In this document: piece by piece, positions 17,200-27,700 of the stretch | How the letters are laid out: each line of letters opens with the position of its first letter | Numbering within the stretch: position 1 is the stretch's first letter | Origin: Bacteroidota bacterium | GTDB lineage: Bacteria > Bacteroidota > Ignavibacteria > SZUA-365 | Assembly: GCA_029907355.1 (NCBI GenBank) | Contig: JARYLZ010000022.1 | Span: 1 to 39,146, forward strand | Length of the DNA: 39,146 nt | Reading direction: 5' to 3' | Position numbers and translations under genes: made by a program | Notes under the pieces: generated by a model | Databases searched by the model: none | What the model was told of the DNA's origin: nothing | Seen by the model: only the letters and a program-made list of their open reading frames with translations

Positions 17200-17258
17200 G
17201 ACACAACGATGGCGTCGCCGATGCGCCCGACACGACGCCGAGCGCACGGGCGCAGCAT

Positions 17259-17993
17259 TCACCGACGGCGGAGATGGTCGTAAGCGCCGGCGAGGAATTT
17301 TCTGCGAACGCGAAAGAGGCCCTTGATGTCGTCGATCGCTGTGCGGACGATTTGCACGCGGGTGTCCAGGTCCTCGATCCATTTCACGGGGACATCGAAA
17401 ATTCGATACCCGCACTTTTCGCCGATGATGAGGAGCTCGGAATCGAAAAACCAGACGTTATCCTCGATGACGGGGAGAAGGATATCGACGACTTCGCGGG
17501 TCACGGCCTTGAAACCGCACTGGGCATCCGAAAAGCGCGTGAAGAACATCGCCTTGATCATGAGATTGTACGTGCGCGAAATGACTTCCCGTTTCAGGCT
17601 GCGTTCCGTGTTCGCGCCCTTCATGAGGCGGGAACCCGTCCCGATATCGTACCCGCGATGCGCGAGAGCGTCGATCATCGGGGGAAACGACTCGAGATTC
17701 GTGGAAAGGTCGACGTCCATATAACTGCAGATATCGGCGTCCGATTCCGTCCACGAGCGTTTCAGCGCTCTGCCCCGCCCTTTCTGTTCGAGTCGGAGAT
17801 AGCGGACCCGATCGTAACACGATGCGAGTTCTCGTGAAACCTCCGGAGTCCGGTCGATCGAGGCGTTGTCCGCGATCTCGATCACCCAATCGTACTCCGA
17901 CATGCGTTCCTTGAGGAATGCGTGGAGGATGGGGATGCTCACCGGGAGCGCCCGCTCCTCGTTATAGACAGGGATCGTCACCAGGAGCTTCAT
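17259..17993 (-). CDS. Family-2 glycosyltransferase (dolichyl-phosphate-mannose-synthase-like)
   Basis: I take ATG 17993 so that the protein begins MKLLVTIPVYNEERALP, the usual start of a GT2 nucleotide-binding domain; the open frame reaches 18077 but the extra 28 residues look non-coding. The 244-residue protein shows IEIADNASIDRTPEVSREL, the sugar-nucleotide/metal DxD in CSYMDVDLSTNLESF, DIGTGSRLMKG and the acceptor-side SDAQCGFKAVTREVV with WFFDSELL. This subgroup usually transfers a sugar from a nucleotide donor to polyprenyl-phosphate. No membrane segment is present, so it is probably a soluble or peripheral membrane enzyme. It is the last gene of the dap/LD-carboxypeptidase group, and ends 59 bp from the convergent DUF5686 gene without an obvious terminator. 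The acceptor is unknown. Confidence 0.85.
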   Translation of the reverse strand: MKLLVTIPVYNEERALPVSIPILHAFLKERMSEYDWVIEIADNASIDRTPEVSRELASCYDRVRYLRLEQKGRGRALKRSWTESDADICSYMDVDLSTNLESFPPMIDALAHRGYDIGTGSRLMKGANTERSLKREVISRTYNLMIKAMFFTRFSDAQCGFKAVTREVVDILLPVIEDNVWFFDSELLIIGEKCGYRIFDVPVKWIEDLDTRVQIVRTAIDDIKGLFRVRRKFLAGAYDHLRRR

Positions 17994-18077
17994 GGGAATG
18001 CACGGGGATAGGAGCACGGAATATTGCGATGAAGGTACCGCCAATAGCCTGCAAATCCAACATGGAACGGCGGGCAC

Positions 18078-19016
18078 TTACCGGAGAACGCGCTCGACGA
18101 CACGGAGGCTCCCGCGTCCTGCGTCGAGACGCACCCATGCGCCGATCGGAAGGGTGTATTTCGGGTTGATATGTCCGAAAAGAGGGGCGGAGAGGACTGG
18201 CACGCCGGCAGGGGCGAAATACTCGAACAGCACGTCGCGGAATTCCCGGTTCGGTTCGTCCGGCGGAATGGACGTAAACGCGCCGAGAAGCACTCCGCGT
18301 GCACCGCGGATGACACCGGCATTCCTCAAATGGCAGAGCATGCGGTCGATACGGTAGACGTGCTCCCCGTCATCCTCCAACGCCAGGATGCATCCCCTCC
18401 AATCCGGCTCGAACGGCGTGCCCAGGAGCGATGTGACGATCGTGAGATTCCCACCGAGCAGTCTTCCCTCACAAACGCCTGGAACGATCGTTTCGTACAG
18501 AGATCGCGCCGCCCGAAATACGGTGTATTCTTGCCTCGCACGGCAAAGCGTATCCCAGAGGCTGCGCTCTGATTCCGCATCGAGCGGTTTTCCCATATCG
18601 GACACCGGCATGGGGCCGGCGAACGTGGGCATTCTCGTCTGTGACCAAAAAGCGAGTGACAAGGCTGTAATGTCGCTGTACCCGACGAAGATCTTCGGTC
18701 GGCGACGGATGAGCCTGTAATCGATCAGCGGGAGCAAGCGTGCCGATCCGTACCCGCCGCGTACGCAGAAAACGGCATCGATCGAAGGGTCCGCGAACAT
18801 CGCTTCGATCTCCGATGCACGGAGTTCGTCATCACCCGCAAGGTACCCGTATCCCGATGCGCCGATCGAGTCCCCGTAGACGACACCGTATCCTTTCCCC
18901 CGCAAGTATTTGACGGCTTTCGCGACGGTAGCGACGGAAGGTGGAGGGCTCGCCGGTGCAGTCAATCCGATCGTCGCACCCCGTCGAAGCCGTGAAGGGA
19001 GGCGAAGCCGTTCCAC
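18078..19016 (-). CDS. LD-carboxypeptidase (peptidase family S66)
   Basis: S66 LD-carboxypeptidases remove the terminal D-alanine from tetrapeptides during peptidoglycan recycling; MccF relatives inactivate microcin C. The 312-residue length is normal. The catalytic triad is visible: the Ser in KIFVGYSDITAL (~residue 114), the Glu in GCILALEDDGEHVYRID (~216) and the His in APLFGHINPKYTLPIG (~283). The oxyanion region FCVRGGYGSARLLPLIDY is also present. The gene lies 8 bp after dapA and 84 bp before the glycosyltransferase, consistent with one cell-wall/lysine operon. That context favours the recycling role over microcin immunity. No signal peptide is seen, so it is cytoplasmic. Confidence 0.92.
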   Translation of the reverse strand: MERLRLPSRLRRGATIGLTAPASPPPSVATVAKAVKYLRGKGYGVVYGDSIGASGYGYLAGDDELRASEIEAMFADPSIDAVFCVRGGYGSARLLPLIDYRLIRRRPKIFVGYSDITALSLAFWSQTRMPTFAGPMPVSDMGKPLDAESERSLWDTLCRARQEYTVFRAARSLYETIVPGVCEGRLLGGNLTIVTSLLGTPFEPDWRGCILALEDDGEHVYRIDRMLCHLRNAGVIRGARGVLLGAFTSIPPDEPNREFRDVLFEYFAPAGVPVLSAPLFGHINPKYTLPIGAWVRLDAGRGSLRVVERVLR

Positions 19017-19024
19017 CGTCCGAC

Positions 19025-19918
19025 TCAGGAGGCGAGAAGGTTCAAGCGTTCGAGCACTGCACGGATGCGTTCCCTGCTCGATGGGGACGGCGGGACAAGC
19101 GGGAGGCGATAGCGTTCATGGATCAGTCCCATCATCGCCATTGCCGCTTTTACGGGAATGGGGTTCGATTCCACGAAATTCACTTCCATCAGGTCCAAGA
19201 GCCGGTAATGGAGTTCCCGTGCACCGGCGAAATCGCCTGCCAATGCGGCATGAACCATCCGCGCGAATTCCGCCGGCACCTCGTTCGAAGCGGTAGATAT
19301 GACGCCATCCGCACCCGCCGCGATCAGAGCGATCGTCAAGTCGTCCTCGCCGGACAGTACGCGGAAGGACGGCGGGCGTCCCTGGAGAATGCGCATCACC
19401 TGCACCACGTTGCCCGACGCCTCCTTGGTGGCCACCACGGAATCGATTCCGGCGATACGAATCTGCGTTTCCGCGCTCATATTGCAGCCCGTCCTCCCCG
19501 GCACGTTGTAGATAACGATGGGTATGGGGACGGCGGAAGCAAGCTCTGCATAATGCCGGAAGCATCCTTCCTGCGACGGTTTGTTGTAATAGGGGGTGAC
19601 GACAAGCACGGCGTCGGCTCCACTTTCCCGTGCGATGCGCGCGTATTCAATCGTGCGTTTCGTCGAGTTCGAGCCGGCACCCGCAATGACCGGCACGCGC
19701 CGCGCCGCCGTTTCGACGACCGTCGCAATGACAGCCTCGTATTCCTCCGTTTCGAGCGTCGCACCCTCGCCGGTCGTACCGCATGGGACGAGCATATCGA
19801 CGCCCGCCGCGATCTGCCGCTCCGCAAGCGCGCGAACCGTTTCGAGATCGACGCTACCGTCCGGAAGAAACGGCGTGATCAGTGCCGTGCCCAAGCCCGT
19901 GAACGGATTCGATGTCAT
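19025..19918 (-). CDS. dapA: 4-hydroxy-tetrahydrodipicolinate synthase
   Basis: DapA condenses pyruvate with L-aspartate-4-semialdehyde, the first committed step to diaminopimelate and lysine. The 297-residue TIM-barrel protein has all family residues: GTTGEGATL (~residues 47-55), the Tyr in VIYNVPGRTG (~137) and the Schiff-base Lys in VVATKEASGNVVQV (~165). Also visible are VVTPYYNKPSQEG, LSGEDDLTIALIAAGADGVIS and NPIPVKAAM. The start ATG at 19918 gives the canonical beginning FTGLGTALITPF, which places it inside the end of dapB: the two genes overlap by 65 bp in different frames. It is followed after 8 bp by the LD-carboxypeptidase gene. Confidence 0.97.
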   Translation of the reverse strand: MTSNPFTGLGTALITPFLPDGSVDLETVRALAERQIAAGVDMLVPCGTTGEGATLETEEYEAVIATVVETAARRVPVIAGAGSNSTKRTIEYARIARESGADAVLVVTPYYNKPSQEGCFRHYAELASAVPIPIVIYNVPGRTGCNMSAETQIRIAGIDSVVATKEASGNVVQVMRILQGRPPSFRVLSGEDDLTIALIAAGADGVISTASNEVPAEFARMVHAALAGDFAGARELHYRLLDLMEVNFVESNPIPVKAAMAMMGLIHERYRLPLVPPSPSSRERIRAVLERLNLLAS

Positions 19919-20666
19919 TCAGCATATCCTCCATGGTGAAAAGCCCTTTCCTGTTCCTGATCCACGAGGCGGCCATCAGGGCCCCATCGGCGAACGGCCT
20001 CCTGTTCCTCGCTCGGTGAATGAGCTCCACGGTGTCCGCCGGACCGTCGAACATGACGATGTGCGTACCGGGAACGAAACCCACTCGCGAGGATGACACG
20101 GACAGTTCACCCTCTGCAACTCCTTGCGAAGGGGTATCGACGCGAAGCCTCGTTTTCCTCGGGTCGTTCCGCATGATCGCTTCGGCGATGCGGTATGCCG
20201 TCCCGCTGGGGGCATCTTTTTTCGCCGCATGGTGGCACTCGTGAACGGCGACATCGTAGACTGGGTGGAAACAGAACAGGCGGGCCGCGAGTTCGACGAG
20301 GCGAGTGAAAATGTGCACGCCGATCGAAAAATTGCTCGCATACAGGACGGCCGTGCCGGTTTCCGCTACGATCCGTTCGACTTCGGCCAGTTCGTGATAC
20401 CAGCCGGTGGTCCCGACGACGACGTTTTTCCCGACACGGGCACAGGTGCGGATGTTACCCACGACGGCGGCAGGCGTCGTGAATTCCAAGCAGACGTCGG
20501 CGTCGCCGATCGATTCGTCGGTAATGGCCGGCGTACAACCTTCCTGGGCGGGGTCGATGATCGACACGATGTGCATGCCGCGTTCTTCCGCGGCCGCACG
20601 GATTTCCCTGCCCATCTTCCCGTAGCCGATGATGGCAAGCGATATCGGTTCGTTTTCTTCTCTCAT
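19854..20666 (-). CDS. dapB: 4-hydroxy-tetrahydrodipicolinate reductase
   Basis: DapB reduces the DapA product with NAD(P)H to tetrahydrodipicolinate. The 270-residue protein has the Rossmann loop IIGYGKMGREI (~12), the LEFTTPAAV and GTTGWYHELAEV segments, NFSIGVHIF and the catalytic HECHHAAKKDAPSGTAYRIAE (~residues 155-175). It closes with the usual GLFTMEDML. Beyond that point there is an extra ~20-residue tail ending ...DHAVSSGR, which is the part that overlaps dapA by 65 bp. The ATG at 20666 overlaps the stop of the M20 gene in an ATGA, indicating translational coupling. DapB and DapA together supply both lysine and peptidoglycan diaminopimelate. Confidence 0.97.
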   Translation of the reverse strand: MREENEPISLAIIGYGKMGREIRAAAEERGMHIVSIIDPAQEGCTPAITDESIGDADVCLEFTTPAAVVGNIRTCARVGKNVVVGTTGWYHELAEVERIVAETGTAVLYASNFSIGVHIFTRLVELAARLFCFHPVYDVAVHECHHAAKKDAPSGTAYRIAEAIMRNDPRKTRLRVDTPSQGVAEGELSVSSSRVGFVPGTHIVMFDGPADTVELIHRARNRRPFADGALMAASWIRNRKGLFTMEDMLNDIESVHGLGHGTDHAVSSGR

Positions 20667-21673
20667 GTCAAGCTGGAGAGCCGTGTGAAAAGGTCCGTAT
20701 AGAGTTCGACGGCGGCATGGATCTGTGCGATCTCGATCCGTTCGTCCGCCGTGTGTGCGTCATGAATGGAACCGGGCCCCACGAGCAGGGGTGTCGCCAT
20801 ACCGCGAAGGTAAGGAATATCCGTCCCGTACGAAACGACGACGCTTGGATACCCCTCCGGGACGAAGAGATGCTGAGGGTCATTCTCCGCTTGAATGATG
20901 ATACGCGCCCGGTCGCCGACAATATCGACGAGTCTCCTCTTCCTTTCCTGGACCGAATCGACGATACGGTGCACGACGCACGCTCTGGCGGAAACAGCAA
21001 AGACGTTCGCCGCTGTCCCGCCGTGGATTTCACCCACATTGACCGTTGCCTGTCCGAGAATGGGATCCGTCCCCCAATCGGTTGTGAGGATATCGTGCAA
21101 TATTTCGAGAAGCACGTGAATGGCTGATTTCCCCCGTTCAGGGTAGCCCGAGTGAGCGGCTATTCCTTCTGTTTCCAAGCGATAGGAGAGAACACCCTTG
21201 TGGGCGCGCGCGGGCGTATTCTCCGTCGGTTCCCCGACAATGAGGAAGGATGCGGTCCTGCCGGATACCGCTGCCGTTTTCGCACCGATGCTGTTCGTCT
21301 CCTCACCGACGACGAAGAGGTATGCAGGCGGTTGGCCATTTTGCATGAGCCGTTCCCCCGCAGCGATCATGGCCCCAATGATTCCCTTCGTGTCGCATGC
21401 ACCGCGCCCGTACAGGAAACCGTCCTCTACGCGTGGCGGTGTGAAGGGCGGGACGGTGTCGATGTGCGTGCAAAACGCGACCGGCACGTTCCCGTGCCAG
21501 TTCACGAAAAGATTCCACCGACCTTCCTCGACGTATTGCCGTTCGACTTCCCATCCTCGCTGAAGACAGAAGTGCTCGAGAAACTCTGCCAGACGTCTCT
21601 CGTCCCCGCTTATCGACGGGATGTCGATCAACGAAACGGCCAATTCGACCGGATCCATACCCGAATGTAGCAT
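20663..21673 (-). CDS. M20-family metallo-deacylase (DapE/ArgE-like)
   Basis: M20 enzymes hydrolyse N-acyl amino acids with two zinc ions. All expected ligands can be seen: His/Asp in VAFCTHIDTVPP (~residue 80), bridging Asp in YGRGACDTKG, the Glu-Glu pair in VVGEETNSIGAK (base and ligand), Glu in IVGEPTENTPARAHKG, and the late His in SIHDAHTADERI. A dimerisation domain lies at ~170-275. I choose ATG 21673 (MLHSGMDPVELA, 336 residues); ATG 21658 is equally possible. The frame stays open to 21865, but this would run through the upstream terminator. Adjacency to dapB with an ATGA overlap suggests a lysine/diaminopimelate substrate (a DapE-like role), although acetylornithine or another N-acyl amino acid cannot be excluded. 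Confidence 0.88.
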   Translation of the reverse strand: MLHSGMDPVELAVSLIDIPSISGDERRLAEFLEHFCLQRGWEVERQYVEEGRWNLFVNWHGNVPVAFCTHIDTVPPFTPPRVEDGFLYGRGACDTKGIIGAMIAAGERLMQNGQPPAYLFVVGEETNSIGAKTAAVSGRTASFLIVGEPTENTPARAHKGVLSYRLETEGIAAHSGYPERGKSAIHVLLEILHDILTTDWGTDPILGQATVNVGEIHGGTAANVFAVSARACVVHRIVDSVQERKRRLVDIVGDRARIIIQAENDPQHLFVPEGYPSVVVSYGTDIPYLRGMATPLLVGPGSIHDAHTADERIEIAQIHAAVELYTDLFTRLSSLT

Positions 21674-21683
21674 GAGACTGCTG

Positions 21684-21722
21684 AAAAAACGAAAGCGCCC
21701 CGTCGGTTGACGGGGCGCTTTC
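21684..21722 (-). terminator. Strong intrinsic terminator of the 3,040-residue secreted-protein gene
   Basis: A perfect 14-bp GC-rich stem (arms 21691-21704 and 21709-21722, loop of four) begins about 35 bp past the stop codon on the minus strand. It is followed on that strand by six U residues (the A-run at 21684-21689). The U-tract ends about 10 bp before the M20 start codon. On the plus strand there is no T-run, so the signal is directional. Confidence 0.92.
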
Positions 21723-21756
21723 TCACGTCGGGGTGGTTCCCCGACGGACAGGTTTA

Positions 21757-24700
21757 TTACTTCAGCAGCGTCATCTTGCGCGTCTGCGTGAAGTCGCCTG
21801 CAACGATCTTGAAGATGTAGTTGCCCGAAGGCACCTGCTGGCCAAGATCGTTCGTGGCATCCCATGTCACCCGATACGTACCAGCTTCCTTCGTCTCGTT
21901 GACGAGCGTCTTGACCGGCGTTCCGAGGAGGTCATAGACGACCAAGGTGACCGGAGTGGACTTCGGCAACGAGTACGTGATGGTCGTGGTCGGGTTGAAC
22001 GGGTTCGGGTAATTCTGGCCGAGTTCGAACGTCTTCGGGACATCGGCGGTCGGGACACCGAGGATACCGTCCTTATCCAGATACAGGCGATAACCCGGAC
22101 GCTGGTTCGGGTCGGCGTTCGGCGGGGTGCTGAGAGTCTTGTACAGACCGTCAGACGCCTCCACGTACCAAACGACGTTGTAGGCATCCTGTGTCTTCTG
22201 ACCGGAGATGGTCTCGAGGAGGTTCGCGAGCTGCCCCTGCGTCGTCGTGTAGGACGGCAGTTTACCGGTCTGATCGGACTCGAACTTCACGGCCCGGGTC
22301 AGGCTGATGCTGTCGACAAACACGATTGTGTAGCGGACTTCGTCGCTGTAGAGGCGGCTCGGCGGATCAAACCGCGACACCTTGATATCGGTGTACGGAT
22401 CCTGCGGGACGGCCTTCTCCCATGTGAACACCTCCTGGTTCGAGGACAGCTGGAGCTTGATCACGCTGTGATCATCCGGCGTCTGCAACGCGAAGGCGTT
22501 CGGAGCATGGTCCAGAATCTCGTACGGCGCCGTCTGCCCATTGATGGAAGGATCAGTGCTCTTGAAGGCCTTGATCCACTGCAGCTCGTCGCGGTTCTTG
22601 ATCCTGGCGATACGCGAAGCCACGAAGTAGTTCGTCGGACCGGTGATGAAGACATCTCCACTGAAGATATCCGACAGGCCCGGCAGCGTGTTATCGAACT
22701 CGCCGGGGAAGCGAGCCGAGAACCGCGTCTGGATCTGGTCGTTGGAGACGTTCAGGAACCGGTCGCGCGGCGAAACCATGATTTCGTAGATGCGCATCAG
22801 GAAGACCTGGTCCAGCGTCGGATACGTTGCGGAGGTGAGTTCCACGAGGTAGTTGGTGATACCGCCTACGAGGAAGTTCATCTTCGCGGACGTCTGGTTC
22901 AAACCGGCGACAACCGGTGTGACGACGATCTGGACACCGTTTTCGGCTTTCGTGTGGGTGATCTTGATCCGCGCAACGCCGTTCACGAACGCAGAGGGCG
23001 GAATCGAGAAGTCATTCGGACCCATCTGCGTGAGGTTCTGGCCGTTGTGCGTGATCACCGCCCACGTGTAGGCGAGCGGGTCGCTGTTCCAGCTCTGGTT
23101 GCTCGAGTCGGTGTTCGCCGTCGACCCTGTAATGGTCAGGGTTACCGGAACGCCCTTGATGTCCCAGTCGCGGATAGTGTTGCCGTTCTTGTCCTTCGCG
23201 GTCAGCACGAATTCGACTTCTTCACCCGCGATCTTGTTGATGTCGGGATCGGCCGCCATCGGGTCGATCTCAACACCGCCGACGTCGAGCTTGGTCAGGT
23301 TGAGACGGAACCAGCGGCTTGCGAGTTCGTGCGGACGGCAACCGAACCGGCTCCACAGCGTCGTGTCGGCGACCATCGATCCATCCGGATTATAGCGGAA
23401 GGTCACCTCTTCGATCGGTGAAGTATCGGTCCAGTTGAAGTCCTTGACGTACACCATCCAGTTGAGGATGACGGAGTCGGCGCTTGTGCTGTTGACATCC
23501 GTGTCGAAACCAGCGAACAGGAGATCCAGATCGGTTGCGGTGAGCTGGAACCCCGTGGTCGTACCGGTGTTCTTCACGAGCATCGTACCGATGGGAGCGC
23601 CCTTGCCGACCGGGAAGGTCCGGACGACCATGCCGATCCACTGGTACTGAAGCGTGTCGACTGTACGGCCCGACGGATCGTCGATCCAGGACTGGGAACC
23701 GACGTTGTACACCTTGAATCCGCCGATGAGGATCCCCTTGTCGATGTTCCGATCGCGAGCGGCGGTCCAGATCACGTCGATAGGCGGTGATGTGGGTCCG
23801 AGGCCGCTGATCGTCGCATTGTCCGTCGGCTGGACGGCCACGGGAGGATTCTCGGGCGGACGGTTGATCGAAACGATGAGCGCAGGCGTCGGGAGCGGGT
23901 TGTTCCTGATCGTGACGCCGGCGGTGTCGGAGTATGTGCTCAGACCGGCCTTATTGAAGGCACGGACGAACCACTTCACGCGCATGACGCAGCTGTCCGT
24001 ATTCGGCTGCGGCTGGACGTTGGGACGGAAGATCAACTGGCGGAGCTTGTCGCCGGTGATGGTCAGGGTCGGGCTGATCCCGTTGTTGTCCGACAGGATG
24101 CTGACCACGAGCTGACCCGTAGACGACGTGCCCACGCTGTCGATGATTCCGTACCACTCGTACTTCACCGTGTCGTTCGGGTTGTTCTTCCCAGGCATGC
24201 TGGTCCACCGGGACTCCGACCAGTTGAGACGCAGGATGTCCTGCTCGAGGCCGTTGCCCTGGCAGCCGCCCACATGGTCCATACGGAACAGTGTCGTGTT
24301 GCCCAGGAGTACCGAACTCAAGACGAACGGTGCGGGTGCGAACGCCTGCTTGATCCAAACCGGACGACTCGAGATCACGTTCGCCGGCAGCAAACCGTGC
24401 GGGATATTCATCCCGGAGGGACCCGGTTCGCCGACAGTGAGCGTCAGACGCCTGTCATCGGGCTTGATACCGAGCCAATCGTTCCGAACGTTCGTCTGCG
24501 GCCACGGGTTGAAGAGGCGCAGAGTGTCCTGACGGAAATTGGTGTTGTCGGGACCGTTCGGCGTATTGATCGGGATCGCGCCGAAGAAGTTCCCGCCCGA
24601 ACGGATGATGAGCGTTCCGCTCGGTTCCAGATTCGTGAAGGTCCAGTCGGTGAGACGTGCGCCGACCTGCACGAACATGGTGTCGCGGGTGTTATGGTTG

Positions 24701-27700
24701 CCAAAGCGGTCATACGGCGTCACGTTGTACACGTACCGGAAATCGCGGAAGATCGTGTCGGGACGCGCGTACGGCTGGTTTGCGTTGTTCGGGATCTGGT
24801 CGGTGGCACCGTGCGGGATCTGGCCGTAGAGACGCGTGTACATCTCCCAGTTCGACCCGTCATGCATACCGTCGTTGTAGATGCCGAGGTTGACGCGCGG
24901 CAGGGTGTCGATATCGGCCTGGACCGGCAGGATGCCGAGCGGCAGGCGCGTGTTATCGAACATCCCCTGGCCGGGATCGTAACTGCTCGGGAACAGCGAC
25001 AGGAATGCGATACGGTACGGAACCACGACGAAGGTGTGGCGGAGTTTCCTCGATCCGGTCGGGCCGAAGAAGCCGCGGACAGCCGCTGCCTCCGGAGCGC
25101 TCATGCCGAAGGACTTGCGGTTCTGCGGGACATCGTACGGCTCGTCGGAGACGAACTGCGCGTTCGCATTCGGACCGAGAATACCGTCCTCGATACCGTC
25201 GCCGCCTCTCCAGTACGTATCGTCGAGGTGCCACAGGCCGGCGTTGAGCCGCTGATGCTTGCGGACGACCGTCCACTTGCCCTGATCGTAGCTGCAGGTG
25301 TCGTCGACCACGTTTCCGGCCATGTCTCTCAGCGTCGGGTCGACGATGCGAAGGTCTATGACCTGCTCGGTCGTGGAGTCGACCAAGCGGAGGAAGGCAC
25401 CCGGAGCGATCGGGAAGTTGTTGCCCGTGGAAATGCCGAACGCACTGTGGAGAAGGATGACACGACGGTTGTAATCGCCGACCCACAGACCACCGGTGCT
25501 GTTGATACCGCCCCACACACCGGCTGCGTTGCGGCTTCTCGCCATGCCGTTCAAACCGGCGATGGTGAAGTCTTCGGCTCTCCAGCCGCTTGCGCCGATA
25601 CGCGTCACGCGGTCGAACTCGCCGTTCGTCTGCGGGGCGTAACTGCCGGCGCGGCCGCGGTCGGTGAAGGTACCCATGAGCTCGCCGCGGAGCGAGTTCT
25701 CCTTCATACCGCCGAACACACCCGTGTACGTGTAGATGGAGTCGGCATACAGCCTGCCGTACTTCTTGTTGGGGTTCTGGCCGGGCTGATTCATCACGAC
25801 GTACGGATTGCCGCCCGTCGGAGGATCGTTCTCCCAGATCGGTGTGACCCGGAAGAGAACCGGCCGCTGGTTGGACGCACGACCGGCGACCACGTGCCAG
25901 CCGATACCCTCGTACGGCAAGGTACCCCAGTTGGTCTGGAGCGGGAACGTGCTGTAGATGGTCCCACCGCCCGCAATCGTCAAGTCGAAGAACGTCTGCG
26001 GTACGTCTGAACGCGCGCCGGGAATCGTGTAACCGAGTTTCACCTGCATGTCGTCGTTCAGCACGTTGTACCGATTGTTCGGTGCGGTCATCGGGCTCAG
26101 GTTGTTATAGACATCGAGCTTCTGGAAGCGCGGCAGGTTGGAATCCGGGTCGCGTTCGAAGTTCGGGTTGATCGACTGGTCGTCGGGGTTGACATACAGC
26201 GGATCGCCGTCGCGGTCAAGCGGTACGTTCCCGTCGTTCACCACGAGGTATTTCCCGACGGGCGCTTCGGAAACGTTGCGCTTGTACGCCTGGCTGATCA
26301 TGATGTTGTCGACACCGACGGCATCGAGCTGATGCTGGAGCGGGTCGGAACCCGGCGGCAGGCTGATCTGCGGCGCCATGATGTTGATCGTCCTGGTCTC
26401 GGGCTCGTTCACGTACAACCAGCGGCCCGCCTCGGAAACGAGGTATTCCTGGCCGGCACGGAGGATGTCGAAGCGGGTCGGGGTCTTGACGACCGACACC
26501 ACCTTACAGGTGTCGCGGATGATATTCGTCGGGCCCGGCCGCGTCGGATCCGGCCATGCATCGGCCCACGCTTCGAAGAACACCGTTGCGTTGGATGTCT
26601 TCGGCGTCGGGTATTCGAGGGCGGTCAGGAACGCGGTCTGGTTGATGTGCACGCCGGCGACCAGGTTGCTGATCTGGGTGTGGCGGTAGCGTGCCTTCCT
26701 CATCGGACCGTACTCGTCGCGCGTCCAGTCGCGGGACGGGGCGAGCGAACCGCCTTCGCCTCCGTACGGTGCGGGAACGGCGCCGAAGTTGTCGCCCCAG
26801 ATCCGGAACTTGATGCGGCCTGTATCGATGATACTGCCTTCCTTGGTTTGATCGTAGGGCGGCTTGATCTGCAGGTCGACGAGGTTGCCGAACTTGTCGT
26901 ATTCACGCGCAACCAATGCGACCGTACGACCCGCCGTGATGCTGTTGACGCTGAGCGGATCGGAATCCGTCAGGTTCAACGTGTCGGGAATGTACGGGCG
27001 GATGTTCGTGTTCGCTGCGCGGCCCATGTGGGTGTAGCGCTTCTCGACGAAGAACGGGTTGGCCGAATACGCGTGGAAGTACGGCGCATAACCCGCACCA
27101 CGGGTATCCGCGTAGATCGAAACGTGCTCGAGCGCCTGCATGCTGACGTAGTCGACGGGCAGCGGAACAGGCGACGTCGCGGCGGCCGTGTACGGGAAGA
27201 TCTGCACGCGTACGGTCGGACCGCTGATGAGGAACAGCGGGATGATCACGCGCGGTGCGAACCCGCGGTACGACGGGCCGACGGCCGTCCCCTCGCCGAG
27301 ATTGTGACCGGCATCCGACAAGTCGAACGCCAGCGTGTCCGGCGTCAACGCGATGCGCACGATCTGGTGCGCCACGCGGCCTGAGACGTAATAGGCGGTG
27401 ACCCATCCTGCCGTTGTCGTGTCGCCGATGGTCGTCCGCTTCAGGGTGTCGTCGGTGACGAACACTTTCCCGAACTCACCGAAACCGCCGCGCTGCGCGT
27501 TGTTCTGCAGCTGGGTCTTCGGCAGTGTGATCGGGAGCGTTTCGCTCTCGACGAAGAACTTCACGAGGCGTCCGCCGATCGGGTTGCTGTACTGGTCGAG
27601 CAGGCGCGCAACGATACGCATCTGCTGGTTGTGCTCGGAAACCATGACGGTGTCCATCGGGATCGGGCACGTAGCGTCATGGTCGAGATCGATATCGCTC

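Noticed and set aside
17994-18077. 28-residue N-terminal extension of the glycosyltransferase
   Set aside because: GT2 enzymes of this type begin directly at the TIPVYNEE strand; the extra sequence is not conserved-looking.
21733-23421. 562-codon plus-strand frame opposite the giant gene (also 24274-26010, 26332-27384, 28771-29505)
   Set aside because: These are antisense shadows of a GC-rich coding strand: Arg/Val/Asp-rich translations with no domain, while the minus-strand protein has a signal peptide, Ig-like modules and a T9SS tail.
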